Source of the DNA: Bradyrhizobium zhengyangense | GTDB lineage: Bacteria > Pseudomonadota > Alphaproteobacteria > Rhizobiales > Xanthobacteraceae | Assembly: GCF_022012435.1 (NCBI RefSeq) | Contig: NZ_JAKLUA010000005.1 | Span: forward strand, 62,001-126,000 | Reading direction: 5' to 3' | Length of the DNA: 64,000 nt | Shown: positions 50,283-59,760 of the stretch, one piece after another | Layout: every line of letters begins with the position of its first letter | Position numbering within the stretch: position 1 is the stretch's first letter | Notes under the pieces: model-generated | The model's database searches: none | What the model was told of the DNA's origin: nothing | What the model saw: the letters and a program-made list of their open reading frames with translations, nothing else | Program-made: the position numbers and the translations under genes

Positions 50283-53200
50283 CTATGGCCTTACTGGCGC
50301 CGGCGGCCCATAGGCCTCGCCTTCCTTCGCCCCCACCTTCTCCCTGTCCCCCGCCAGCACGCGCTGCACCGAGACGAAGAACACCGGCACCATCAGCAGC
50401 GCCAGGATCACCACGGCGATCATGCCGCCCATCACGACGCTGCCGAGCGCCTGCTGGCTGGCGCCGCCAGCGCCGTGGGCAATCGCCATCGGCAGCACGC
50501 CGCAGATGAAGGCAAGACCGGTCATCAAAATGGGACGGAAGCGCAGGCGGCAGGCCTCGATCGTCGCTTCGACCAGTGGCTTGCCTTCTTTGCGCAAATC
50601 CTTGGCGAACTCGATGATGAGGATCGCGTCCTTGGCGGCGAGGCCGATGATGGTGATCAGGCCGACGGTGAAATAGACGTCGTTGGGCAGGCCGCGCAGC
50701 ATGGCCGCTACCACCGCACCGACGATACCGAGCGGCACGGTGAGCAGCACCGCGAGCGGAATGGTCCAGCTCTCATAGAGCGCGGCGAGACACAGGAACA
50801 CCACGAAGACCGAGAGCGCGAGCAGGAACGGCGCCTGCGAGCCCGACAGCTTTTCCTGCAGCGACTGGCCGGTCCACTCATAGCCGAATCCGCGCGGCAG
50901 CTTGCCGGCAAGCTTCTCCATCTCGGCGATGGCATCGCCCGAGGTGAAGCCGGGCTTTGCTTCGCCCGAGATGCGCACGGCCGGATAATAATTGAAGCCG
51001 GCGATCTGGGTCGGGCCGCGCGACCATTCGACCGTCGCGAAGGAGGAGAACGGCACAAGCTGGCCGCGACTGTTCTTGACGTTGTAGTTGAGAATGTCCT
51101 CGGTCTTCATGCGGTCGCGGCTGTCGGCCTGCACCACGACGCGCTGCATGCGGCCGCGGTTCGGGAAGTCGTTGATGTAGTTCGAGCCGAGATTGGTCGA
51201 GATCGTGTTGTTGATATCCTCGAAGGTGACGCCGAAGGCGCCGGCCTTCTCGCGGTCGATCACGAGATTGACGACGCCGGCTTCAGGCAGGCCTTCAATA
51301 TAGACCTTCTGCAGCACCGGGCTCGCATTGGCCTCCGCGATCAGCTGATCGGCGGCGCGCATCAGGGCCGGATAGCCTTTCTGACCGCGATCCTGCAGGC
51401 GGAACGAGAAGCCGGAGGAGTTGCCGAGATTGTCGATCGGCGGCGGCTGCAACGCCGAGATTTTTGCGTCGCGGATCGAGGCCGACAGGTCGCGATTGAT
51501 GTCGTTGACGATGGCGGCGGCCGACTCCTTCGGCCCGCGCTCCGACCAGTCCTTCAAGGTGATGAACGCCTGCGCGGTGTTCATGCCCTGGCCCGAGAAG
51601 CTGAAGCCGGTGAGGAAGGTGACGTTGTCCACGCCCGGCCGCTGCGCCAGATATTTTTCAACCTTCTCGATCACGGCCTCGGTGCGGCCGTAGGACGAGT
51701 CCGACGGCGTCTGCACGTCGGTGGTGACAAAGCCCTGGTCGTCGACCGGCAGGAAGCCGCCGGGCAGGCTGACGAAGGCCCAGGACAGACCTGCCAGCAG
51801 CGCGGCATAGACCAGCATCAGGCGGCCGGTGCGCTTCAGCGAGAAGCCGACCGTGCGGGAATAACCTTCCTTGCCACCTTCGAGCATGCGGTTGAACCAG
51901 CCGAACACGCCCCTCTTCGCGTGGCCGTGACCGGCCGCGACGGGCTTGAGCAGGGTCGCGCACAGCGCAGGCGTCAGCGACAGCGCCAGGAAGGCGGAGA
52001 AGCCGATCGCCGCGACCATCGTCACGGAGAACTGGCGGTAGATGATGCCGACCGAACCCGGGAAGAACGCCATCGGTACGAACACCGCCATCAACACCAG
52101 CGTGATGCCGATGATGGCACTGGTGATCTGCGACATGGCTTTGCGCGTCGCCTCCTTCGGCGACAGGCCTTCCTCGGCCATGATGCGCTCGACGTTCTCG
52201 ACCACCACGATGGCGTCGTCGACGAGGATACCGACCGCGAGCACCATACCGAACATGCTGAGCATGTTGATGGAATAGCCGGCGAGCAGCAGAATGGTGC
52301 AGGCGCCCAGCAGCGCCACCGGGACAACGATGGTCGGGATGATGGTGTAGCGGATGTTCTGGAGAAACAGGAACATCACCACGAAGACCAGCACCACGGC
52401 CTCCAGCAGCGTCGTCAGCACCTTCTTGATCGAGGCCTCGACCACGGGCGTGATATTGTAGGGGATTTCGTAAGAGATATTGGCCGGGAAGAAGCGCGAC
52501 AGCTCCTTCATCTTCGCTTCCACGGCGCTCGCCGTCGCCAGCGCGTTGCCGGTCGGCGACATCAGAACGGAGAGACCCGCGGTCGGCTTGCCGTCGAGGC
52601 GGGTGTTGAACTGATAGCTGAGGCCGCCGACCTCGATGCGCGCGACATCGCGCAGCCGCACGGTCGAGCCGTCGGCATTGGCGCGCAGGATGATGGCACC
52701 GAACTCGTCCGGCGAGGACAGCTGGCCCTTGACCAGAACCAGCGCTGAGGTGCGCTGTGTCGCGGTCGACGGCTCGGCTCCGATGCTGCCTGAGGCGACC
52801 TGCGCGTTCTGCGCTGATATCGCCTTGTTGACGTCGTCAGCCGTGAGCCCATAGCCGACGAGCTTGGCCGGATCGACCCAGACGCGAAGGCTGCGCTCGG
52901 TCGAATAGAGCGTGGCGCGGCCGACGCCGGGGATGCGGCGGATCTCGCCGAGCACGTTGCGGATCATGAAGTCGCCGAGTCCGACTTCGTCTAGGCTGCC
53001 GTCGGTCGAGTTCAGCGTGATGATCTGCAGCACCGCGCTGGAGGCTTCCTCGATCAAGATGCCTTGCTGGATCACCGCGCGCGGCAGGCGCGCCTCGACC
53101 CGCTTGATGCGGTTCTGTACCTCGACCGAGGCCGCGCTGGTGTCGGTGCCCGGCTGGAAGTTGGCTGTGATCTCGACCTGGCCGAGCGAGTCGCTGGTCG

Positions 53201-53438
53201 ATTCGAAATTGAGGATGCCGGAAGCGCCGTTGAGCTCCTCCTCGATCAGGCGGGTGACGCTGTTGTAGAGGTTCTCCGGCGAGGCGCCCGGATAGCTCGT
53301 CGAGATCGAGATCGAGGGCGGCGCGATGATCGGATATTGCGCGATCGGCAGCAGCGGGATCGAGATCGCGCCGATCAGACAGATGAACAGCGCGACGACC
53401 CAGGCGAAGATCGGCCTGTCGATGAAGAAGCTCGGCAT
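50283..53438 (-). CDS. RND multidrug efflux transporter, inner-membrane subunit (HAE1 family)
   Basis: The 1051-residue protein starts MPSFFIDRPIFAWVVALFIC and has the AcrB/MexB plan: twelve membrane helices, two large periplasmic loops, GILVDDAIVVVENVERIMAE in the TM4 region with proton-relay aspartates, and the late GLAAKDAILIIEFAKDLR. It exports drugs or lipids using the proton gradient. It is encoded 6 bp after its adaptor subunit. No outer-membrane factor or local regulator is present. Confidence 0.95.
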   Translation of the reverse strand: MPSFFIDRPIFAWVVALFICLIGAISIPLLPIAQYPIIAPPSISISTSYPGASPENLYNSVTRLIEEELNGASGILNFESTSDSLGQVEITANFQPGTDTSAASVEVQNRIKRVEARLPRAVIQQGILIEEASSAVLQIITLNSTDGSLDEVGLGDFMIRNVLGEIRRIPGVGRATLYSTERSLRVWVDPAKLVGYGLTADDVNKAISAQNAQVASGSIGAEPSTATQRTSALVLVKGQLSSPDEFGAIILRANADGSTVRLRDVARIEVGGLSYQFNTRLDGKPTAGLSVLMSPTGNALATASAVEAKMKELSRFFPANISYEIPYNITPVVEASIKKVLTTLLEAVVLVFVVMFLFLQNIRYTIIPTIVVPVALLGACTILLLAGYSINMLSMFGMVLAVGILVDDAIVVVENVERIMAEEGLSPKEATRKAMSQITSAIIGITLVLMAVFVPMAFFPGSVGIIYRQFSVTMVAAIGFSAFLALSLTPALCATLLKPVAAGHGHAKRGVFGWFNRMLEGGKEGYSRTVGFSLKRTGRLMLVYAALLAGLSWAFVSLPGGFLPVDDQGFVTTDVQTPSDSSYGRTEAVIEKVEKYLAQRPGVDNVTFLTGFSFSGQGMNTAQAFITLKDWSERGPKESAAAIVNDINRDLSASIRDAKISALQPPPIDNLGNSSGFSFRLQDRGQKGYPALMRAADQLIAEANASPVLQKVYIEGLPEAGVVNLVIDREKAGAFGVTFEDINNTISTNLGSNYINDFPNRGRMQRVVVQADSRDRMKTEDILNYNVKNSRGQLVPFSSFATVEWSRGPTQIAGFNYYPAVRISGEAKPGFTSGDAIAEMEKLAGKLPRGFGYEWTGQSLQEKLSGSQAPFLLALSVFVVFLCLAALYESWTIPLAVLLTVPLGIVGAVVAAMLRGLPNDVYFTVGLITIIGLAAKDAILIIEFAKDLRKEGKPLVEATIEACRLRFRPILMTGLAFICGVLPMAIAHGAGGASQQALGSVVMGGMIAVVILALLMVPVFFVSVQRVLAGDREKVGAKEGEAYGPPAPVRP

Positions 53439-53444
53439 GATCAG

Positions 53445-54638
53445 CTACCGCGTGACCTTGAGGGCGTGTCTGTTGTCCGCGCTCGCCTCGGCCTCGGACC
53501 AGGATTGCGGCTTGACCTTGTCGCCGGCTGCAAATTTCTGGAAGCCTTCGACCACAACCTTGTCGCCGGCCTTCAGGCCATCGGTGACGAACCAGATGCC
53601 GTCCTGCACCGAGCCGGTGCGAACAGGCTGCACCGCGATGCGGTTGTCGTCCTTGACGACGAACACCTCGCTGCCGCCGCCGCCATTGCGCTGGACCGCC
53701 TGCTGCGGCACCGCGATCGCATCGCTGTCGAGACCCTGGTCGAGACGAACGCGCACATACATGCCCGGCAGCAGCTCGCGTTTGGGATTGCGAAACTCGC
53801 CGCGCAAGGTCACCTGGCCGGTATGGGCGTCGACCTTGGCCTCGGAGAACAGCAGCTTGCCGTCGAGCCCGTAGAGGCTGTTGTCGTCGAGCACGAGGCG
53901 CACCTTGACGGCATCGGACTCGATGCGATCGAGATCGCCGCTTTCGAAGGCGCGACGGAGCTGATTGAGCTCGGTCACCGACTGGGTGAAGTCGGCATAG
54001 ACAGGATCGAGCTGCTGCACGGTGGCGAGATTCGTCTCGTTTTGCACGACCAGCGCGCCCTCGCTGACAAGGGCAGCGCCGACCACGCCGTCGATCGGCG
54101 CGCGCACGGTCGCGTAATCGAGATTGAGCTTGGCGCGCGCGAGATCGGCCTTGCGGCCCTCGACCTCGGCCTGGGCCTGACGCTCGGCGGCGATGGTCTT
54201 TTCGTTCTCGGCTTCGGGCGCAGCGCGCTGGCTGGTCAGCGTCGCGATACGGCGCGCCTGCTGCTGCGCCTGCATCAACGCGGCCTCGGCCTTGGCAAGC
54301 CCGGCCTCATTGGCCATCACCTCGACCTCGAACGGGCGTGGATCGATCCGATAGAGCGGATCGCCGGCCTTCACCTCACTGCCCTGGCGAAACAGCCGCT
54401 CGACCACGATGCCTGAGACGCGCGGGCGCACTTCGGCGACGCGCGTCGGCGAAATCCGACCCGGCAGCTCGCGCACCACGGCGCGCGGCTGTGGCTTGAC
54501 CGTGACGATGCTGACGTCGGGTTCGACAGGTTGGGCGGCGGAGACGGCGGAGGAAGATTCGTCGCAAGCAGCAAGCAGCGGCGCAAGGGCCGCGAGCATC
54601 ATTGCAACGCATGCCGATCGCGCTCGAAGTCCTGACAT
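53445..54638 (-). CDS. RND efflux periplasmic adaptor (MexA/AcrA-like lipoprotein)
   Basis: The 397-residue protein has a lipoprotein signal with Cys25 (LLAACDESS), a lipoyl domain (RVAEVRPRVSGIVVERLFRQ), a long alpha-hairpin (about 100-170), a second lipoyl half (LNLDYATVRAPIDGVVG) and beta-barrel domains. It bridges the pump at 50283-53438 to an outer-membrane channel encoded elsewhere. A 230-bp gap upstream should contain the promoter. Confidence 0.94.
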   Translation of the reverse strand: MSGLRARSACVAMMLAALAPLLAACDESSSAVSAAQPVEPDVSIVTVKPQPRAVVRELPGRISPTRVAEVRPRVSGIVVERLFRQGSEVKAGDPLYRIDPRPFEVEVMANEAGLAKAEAALMQAQQQARRIATLTSQRAAPEAENEKTIAAERQAQAEVEGRKADLARAKLNLDYATVRAPIDGVVGAALVSEGALVVQNETNLATVQQLDPVYADFTQSVTELNQLRRAFESGDLDRIESDAVKVRLVLDDNSLYGLDGKLLFSEAKVDAHTGQVTLRGEFRNPKRELLPGMYVRVRLDQGLDSDAIAVPQQAVQRNGGGGSEVFVVKDDNRIAVQPVRTGSVQDGIWFVTDGLKAGDKVVVEGFQKFAAGDKVKPQSWSEAEASADNRHALKVTR

Positions 54639-54868
54639 GAAGTTAAGTGCCCCAAGATTGTTGAAACTGATCGAGCACGCGCAACGCCCGTCCTGGACAA
54701 TGCTGCGCGACTGATGCGATCAAAATAGAATGGACGTGCTGCGACGCAATGCATGCAGCAGGCGGCTCAATGTCACACGGGCTATCGCGCTGAGTTCAGG
54801 CTGATTTTCGGGACTCACCGGATTGTGAGTCAGGTTCCGTCGCGGCGCTCTGCGACAGAACATCGCAA

Positions 54869-55897
54869 TCAATCCGTCGCCTTCATCCGGTAGTGGCTGA
54901 CGCCCCACTCCGTTCCGTCGGCGTAGCCGAACAGGCCTGCGGTGGCGAGGAAGAACCAGCGCCAGCGCCGCATCCATAGGTGAGTCTCATCGCCATAGAC
55001 GTTGCGCAAGGCGGCTTCGATCGCGTCGCGATGCGCGTCGAAATTGGCGAGCCAGTCCATCGCGGTGCGCTGATAATGCGTGCCGCTCCAGCGCCATTCC
55101 TTCTCGACCTGGAAGATATCGGCATATTGCCTGACGAGCTGATGGCTCGGCATCACGCCGCCGGTGAAGAAATGCTGCGCGATCCAGTCCTCGCGATTGG
55201 CGCGGTCGAACACGTAGGAGCCGGCGCGATGGGTGAAGATGTGCATGAAGAAGCGCCCGTCCGGCGCGAGCCATGACCGCACGCGCGTCATCAGCTTGCG
55301 CCAGTTCATCATGTGCTCGAACATCTCGACCGAGACGATGCGGTCGAACTGGCCTTCGGGTGCGAACACGTTCATGTCTGATGTGACGACGCGCAGATTG
55401 AGCAGGCCGCGGCTTTGCGCGATGCCCTCGATATAGGCGCGCTGCGATTGCGAGTTCGACACCGCGGTCACCGTGGCATGCGGAAACTGCCGCGCGATCC
55501 ATAGCGACAGCGCGCCCCAGCCGCAGCCGAGCTCGAGGATGGTCTGGCCGTCGGCAAGGCCCGCATGCTCGACGGTCTGACGCAGCGCTTCCTCCTCGGC
55601 CTCCTGCAGCGTGGTCGCGTCCGTCTTGTAGAAGCAGGAGGAATATTTCCGGTTCGGACCCAGCACCTGGGCGAAGAAGCCTTGCGGCACCTCGTAGTGC
55701 TGGGTGTTGGCGGCATCCGCATGCTCGGCGATCGGCCGCAGCATCATCTTTCCTGCGAAGGCGGCATCGTCGGCGGCGGCGTCCGCGGCGAGGCGCGTTG
55801 CGGTGCGCGAGCACAGGCGCTGGATGGCGGCGCGGACCACGAGGTCCGGCAGCGGCACGCGTTCGGCAGTCCCGATGATCGTGGACATGACGCTCAT
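54869..55897 (-). CDS. Cyclopropane-fatty-acyl-phospholipid synthase-like methyltransferase
   Basis: The 342-residue protein has the SAM motif ILELGCGWGALSLWIA (about 120-135), the family segment QHYEVPQGFF with the lipid-binding region, and the late VEMFEHMMNWRKL. It methylates unsaturated acyl chains of membrane phospholipids. It is shorter than E. coli Cfa (382). The ATG at 55897 overlaps the stop of the DUF1295 gene (ATGA), so the two form an operon. Confidence 0.88.
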   Translation of the reverse strand: MSVMSTIIGTAERVPLPDLVVRAAIQRLCSRTATRLAADAAADDAAFAGKMMLRPIAEHADAANTQHYEVPQGFFAQVLGPNRKYSSCFYKTDATTLQEAEEEALRQTVEHAGLADGQTILELGCGWGALSLWIARQFPHATVTAVSNSQSQRAYIEGIAQSRGLLNLRVVTSDMNVFAPEGQFDRIVSVEMFEHMMNWRKLMTRVRSWLAPDGRFFMHIFTHRAGSYVFDRANREDWIAQHFFTGGVMPSHQLVRQYADIFQVEKEWRWSGTHYQRTAMDWLANFDAHRDAIEAALRNVYGDETHLWMRRWRWFFLATAGLFGYADGTEWGVSHYRMKATD

Positions 55898-56703
55898 GCG
55901 GCCATTCCCTCTCGCGGTGGCAACGGAAAGAACATGCTGGTTCGGGATTGATAGGCGCGGTAGCGCTCGCCGCGCGATCGCAGCATCTGCGCTTCCAGGG
56001 GCGGGATGCCGGTGACGTGGACCAGGATCCAATACATGAAGATCGGCGCGAGCAGGCTGGCCCAGCCCCAGGGGTAGCCCGCCGCAAGCCCGATCACGGG
56101 ATAGGCGAGCCAGCCGAACCATTCGAAGAAGTAGTTGGGGTGACGCGACCAGCGCCACAGTCCGACGTCGCAAACCTTGCCATGGTTGCCGGGGTCGTGC
56201 CGGAAGCGGCGCAGCTGCGCATCCGCCTGCGCCTCGCCGGCGATTCCGATCAGCAGGATCGCCGCTCCCAGGACGTCCTGAATGCGCAAGGCCGGCGCGG
56301 GGACATGCGCGGCGACAAAGATCGAAAACACCAGAGGCACCGAGCCCAGCGCCTGGTTTTGCAGGAAGATGAACATCCGCCTGGGGGCATTGAGGCCCCA
56401 CTCCGCGGCAAAGGCGGCGTAGCGGGGGTCATCGGTGATCCCGGCGGTGCGAATCGCGATATGGGTGCCGAGCCGGAGCGACCAGACCGCGACGAGGCCG
56501 GCGACCAGCCATTGCCTGATGTTGGACCCTTCGCCTGCGAGCGGCCACAGCGCGCTGCCGGCGCCGACCAGGCCGATCGCAAAGGTCCAGATCGTGTCGA
56601 CCCAGCCGGAATTGCCGCTGCGCTGCTGCACAACCCAGGCGAATGCCATCAGGACCGCGAGCGAGAGCGCGATGGCCGCCAATCCCCAAAGAAACATCGC
56701 CAT
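55894..56703 (-). CDS. DUF1295 membrane protein, steroid 5-alpha-reductase-like fold
   Basis: The 269-residue protein (ATG 56703, MAMFLWGLAAIALSLAVLMA) has about six membrane helices and the DUF1295 core: GNSGWVDTIWTFAIG, LWRWSRHPNYFFEWFGW and a C-terminal SRGERYRAYQSRTSMFFP. Such proteins resemble isoprenylcysteine methyltransferases and 5-alpha-reductases. Pairing with the CFA-like gene suggests a role in fatty-acid or lipid modification. The exact reaction is unknown. Confidence 0.82.
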   Translation of the reverse strand: MAMFLWGLAAIALSLAVLMAFAWVVQQRSGNSGWVDTIWTFAIGLVGAGSALWPLAGEGSNIRQWLVAGLVAVWSLRLGTHIAIRTAGITDDPRYAAFAAEWGLNAPRRMFIFLQNQALGSVPLVFSIFVAAHVPAPALRIQDVLGAAILLIGIAGEAQADAQLRRFRHDPGNHGKVCDVGLWRWSRHPNYFFEWFGWLAYPVIGLAAGYPWGWASLLAPIFMYWILVHVTGIPPLEAQMLRSRGERYRAYQSRTSMFFPLPPREGMAA

Positions 56704-56873
56704 GCAAAAAATCCGACCTAAGCCTGTGGAATGCCGAAGTTTTGCAAAATACGTGGATATCAAAGCCCGGTTTCAGCTTTGGGTTCCGCGCTCCTTCCCG
56801 AAATCCGCACATCCGGCGCTTTTTTTGCACCCGGCCTGTGCCATAGTGCGGAGGCAAGCAAGCTTCGTAATGG

Positions 56874-57911
56874 ATGATCCCGGCCATGCCGTCAGGCGCC
56901 TCGCCCCGCTCCGCCATCGACATCGAGTACACAAAACTGTCCTCGCCCAGCGTCTTCCTGGTGCGGATGCTGGTTTTCCTGGTGCTGTGCACGCTGGTGG
57001 GCGTGGTGCTCTACAAGCAGATCATCCTGGCCTTCTTCGCCAATCCCGGGCTGAACGCCCTGATCGGGGCGGTGCTGTTCATCGGCATCGTGCTGGCCTT
57101 CCGCCAGGTGATCCGGCTCTATCCTGAGGTGTCCTGGGTCAACAATTTCCGCATCGCCGATCCCGGCCTCGCGCCGGCCCGGCACCCAAAGCTGCTGGCG
57201 CCGATGGCGATGATCCTGGGTGGCGAGCGCACCGGGCGGATGTCGATCACCCAGACCACGATGCGGCATCTGCTCGATTCGATCGCGACGCGCCTGGATG
57301 AAGCCCGCGACATCTCCCGCTACATGACCGGCCTCCTCGTCTTCCTCGGCCTGCTCGGTACTTTCTGGGGCCTGATCGAAACGGTCGGCTCGGTCGGTAA
57401 GGTCATCGACGGGCTCAAGGTCGGCGGCGATGCCGGCGCGCTGTTCGACACGCTGAAGGAGGGGCTGGCCGCCCCGCTCGGCGGCATGGGCATCTCGTTT
57501 TCCAGCTCGCTGTTCGGCCTCGCCGGCTCGCTGATCCTCGGCTTCCTCGATCTGCAATCGAGCCAGGCGCAGAACCGCTTCTACACCGACCTCGAAGACT
57601 GGCTCGCCACCACCGTGCGTGAGTATGGCAGCGGCGAAGTCTCCGCCGTCGCGAGCACTGGCGGGGGCGGCGTTGCCAGCGGCGAGCTTCAAGCGGCTGT
57701 GGAACGGCTGCGCTCCGTGCTCGAGGAAGGCAGCGCCAGCCGCGGCACCACGGCAGCGATGGCGAGCCTTGCCGAAGCGATCCAGGCGCTGGTCTCGCAC
57801 ATGCGCACCGAGCAGCAGATGATCCGCGAATGGGCCGACGGCCAGGGCGAGCAGAACCGCGAGATCCGCCGCCTGCTGGAGCGCATCGCGCGCCAGCCCG
57901 AGAAGAGTTAA
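56874..57911 (+). CDS. MotA/TolQ/ExbB-like proton-channel protein
   Basis: The 345-residue protein has two N-terminal helices (VFLVRMLVFLVLCTLVGVVL; ALIGAVLFIGIVLAF), a cytoplasmic part, then two conserved helices (YMTGLLVFLGLLGTFWGLIE; GISFSSSLFGLAGSLILGFL) that match the stator core. It should form a proton-driven motor with the OmpA-like protein encoded 23 bp downstream. No flagellar gene is nearby. A second ATG at 56886 is an equally possible start. Confidence 0.82.
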   Translation: MIPAMPSGASPRSAIDIEYTKLSSPSVFLVRMLVFLVLCTLVGVVLYKQIILAFFANPGLNALIGAVLFIGIVLAFRQVIRLYPEVSWVNNFRIADPGLAPARHPKLLAPMAMILGGERTGRMSITQTTMRHLLDSIATRLDEARDISRYMTGLLVFLGLLGTFWGLIETVGSVGKVIDGLKVGGDAGALFDTLKEGLAAPLGGMGISFSSSLFGLAGSLILGFLDLQSSQAQNRFYTDLEDWLATTVREYGSGEVSAVASTGGGGVASGELQAAVERLRSVLEEGSASRGTTAAMASLAEAIQALVSHMRTEQQMIREWADGQGEQNREIRRLLERIARQPEKS

Positions 57912-57934
57912 GCAATCAGATTTGAGAGGCGAGC

Positions 57935-58963
57935 ATGGCTCTAGCCCGCGGCCGCCGCAGCGAAGGCGCCTTCAACTACTGGCCCGGATTCGTCGACGCG
58001 CTGTCGACGCTGGTGCTGTCGATCGTGTTCCTGCTGTCGGTGTTCCTGGTCGTGCAGTTCTTCCTGTCGCAGGAGGTGACCGGCAAGGACAAGGCGCTGG
58101 AGCAGCTCAACGCCAAGATCGCCCAGCTCACCGAGCTGCTGTCGCTAGAGAAACTCGGCAAGCTCTCGCTCGACGACCAGGTCTCGCAGTTGAAGGCCGG
58201 CCTCGCCTCGGCCGAGAGCGAGCGCGACCGGATGAAGGGCCTCTATGAAGGCCTCGCCAACGCCGGCAACGACGCGCAAGGCAAGACCGCCGAACTCGGC
58301 AAGGCGCTCGACTCCGAGAAGGCGGTCTCGGCGCGGGCGCTGGCGCAGATCGAGGTGCTGAACCAGCAGATCAGCGCGCTGCGCCGGCAATTGGCGGCCC
58401 TCGAAGAGGCGCTCGACGCATCCGAGAAGCGCGACAAGGAATCGCAGAACCGCATCGCCGATCTCGGCTCGCGCCTGAACGTGGCGCTGGCACAGCGCGT
58501 GCAGGAATTGTCGCGCTATCGTTCGGAGTTCTTCGGGCGGCTGCGTGCCATTCTCGGCAACCGTCCTGATATCCGCGTGGTCGGCGACCGCTTCGTGTTC
58601 CAGTCCGAAGTGTTCTTCGACACCGGACAGGCAACGCTGCTGCCCGAGGGTCGCGCCGAACTCGACACGGTGGCGGCGGCTTTGATCGAGCTCGACAAGA
58701 AGATCCCGGCCGAGATCGCCTGGGTGCTGCGGGTCGACGGTCACACCGACGTGCGGCCGGTGAACGGCCCGAACTTCAAGTCGAACTGGGACCTGTCATC
58801 GGCGCGCGCGATCTCGGTGGTGCAATACCTGATCTCGCTCGGCGTGCCGGCCCAGCGGCTGGTCGCCGCGGGCTTTGCCGAATTCCAGCCGCTCGACACC
58901 GCCAACACCGAAGAGGCCTACAAGCGCAACCGCCGCATCGAGCTGAAGCTGACGGAGCGGTAG
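57935..58963 (+). CDS. MotB/OmpA-like peptidoglycan-binding protein
   Basis: The 342-residue protein has one membrane helix (VDALSTLVLSIVFLLSVFLV), a coiled coil (about 50-190), and a C-terminal OmpA domain (FFDTGQATLLPEGRAELDTV, LRVDGHTDVRPVN, YKRNRRIELKLTE) that binds peptidoglycan. It is the natural partner of the preceding MotA-like protein. The pair is a common non-flagellar alphaproteobacterial module of unknown task. Its stop touches the GNAT start. Confidence 0.88.
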   Translation: MALARGRRSEGAFNYWPGFVDALSTLVLSIVFLLSVFLVVQFFLSQEVTGKDKALEQLNAKIAQLTELLSLEKLGKLSLDDQVSQLKAGLASAESERDRMKGLYEGLANAGNDAQGKTAELGKALDSEKAVSARALAQIEVLNQQISALRRQLAALEEALDASEKRDKESQNRIADLGSRLNVALAQRVQELSRYRSEFFGRLRAILGNRPDIRVVGDRFVFQSEVFFDTGQATLLPEGRAELDTVAAALIELDKKIPAEIAWVLRVDGHTDVRPVNGPNFKSNWDLSSARAISVVQYLISLGVPAQRLVAAGFAEFQPLDTANTEEAYKRNRRIELKLTER

Positions 58964-59409
58964 TGAGCGCGCTCCGCCTCCGCCCCTACGCAGACGCCGA
59001 CGAAGCGGCCGCGATCGACCTCTGGCATCGGACCTGGCAGCAGGCTTATCCGCAGATCGATTTTGCCGCGCGGCTCGACTGGTGGCGCGAACGCTGGCGC
59101 AAGGATCTGGTGCCGAAGGCCCAGATCGTGGTCTCGGAACAGGACGGCGCGCTGACGGGTTTCGTCACCATCGACGGCGACGGCTATCTCGACCAGCTCG
59201 TCGTCGATCCCAATCATTGGGGCTCGGACGCGGCGAGGCTGCTGGTGCATGAGGCCAAGCGACTGTCGCCATCAGGCCTCACGCTGCTGGTCAACAAGGA
59301 CAATGCCCGCGCCGTTCGCTTCTATGAGCGCAACGGCTTTGCCCATGCCGGCGAGGATTTGAACCCGACGTCGGGACGGCCGGTACTGAAGATGGCGTGG
59401 CGGCCGTGA
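58963..59409 (+). CDS. GNAT-family N-acetyltransferase
   Basis: The 148-residue protein uses a GTG (58963) that overlaps the upstream TAG. It has the GNAT fold: LRPYADADEAAAIDLWHR, the core strand DQLVVDPNHWGSDAARLLV, and VNKDNARAVRFYERNGFAHA as the acetyl-CoA region. Acceptor unknown. It is translationally coupled to the OmpA-like gene. Confidence 0.88.
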   Translation: MSALRLRPYADADEAAAIDLWHRTWQQAYPQIDFAARLDWWRERWRKDLVPKAQIVVSEQDGALTGFVTIDGDGYLDQLVVDPNHWGSDAARLLVHEAKRLSPSGLTLLVNKDNARAVRFYERNGFAHAGEDLNPTSGRPVLKMAWRP

Positions 59410-59477
59410 CATCAGTGACGTAAAAGCGCGGCGCGGTTTGCTAGCGTGATACCAAGACAAGCCAATGGAGAGGATCG

Positions 59478-59747
59478 ATGCGGCTGAGCGATCTGGCCAA
59501 AGGGTCTTCGGTCTTTCTCGGCGTCATCGTCGCGGGCTATGTGTCGAGTGTTTATGTCGACCAGCGCTTGGCCTCACCGCCCAAGGCAGCAACTGAAACG
59601 ACAGGTTCGCCTGCGCTAACGAACAGTCCTATTCCGACAGACAGCCCGGCGCCAGCCAACGGCGGGTCACCTTGCATTGGCGAGGGCGGAAGCTGGAAGA
59701 ACTGGCCGTGGCCGAACGTGCCGATGGGCTCGCCCAAGTGTCCGTGA
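59478..59747 (+). CDS. Small exported/anchored hypothetical protein (89 aa)
   Basis: One N-terminal hydrophobic segment (SSVFLGVIVAGYVSSVYV) is followed by a Ser/Thr/Pro linker and a tail with GSPCIGEGGSWKNWPWP and a final Cys-Pro, enough for one disulfide. GGAG lies before the ATG. Function unknown. Confidence 0.65.
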   Translation: MRLSDLAKGSSVFLGVIVAGYVSSVYVDQRLASPPKAATETTGSPALTNSPIPTDSPAPANGGSPCIGEGGSWKNWPWPNVPMGSPKCP

Positions 59748-59760
59748 GATCAGCGACGCC

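Noticed and set aside
56874..58963. MotA-like/OmpA-like pair as a Zorya defence system (zorA-zorB)
   Set aside because: No zorC, zorD or zorE gene follows; the next gene is a GNAT acetyltransferase. The MotA-like protein lacks the long cytoplasmic tail of ZorA, and the pair is a common alphaproteobacterial envelope module.
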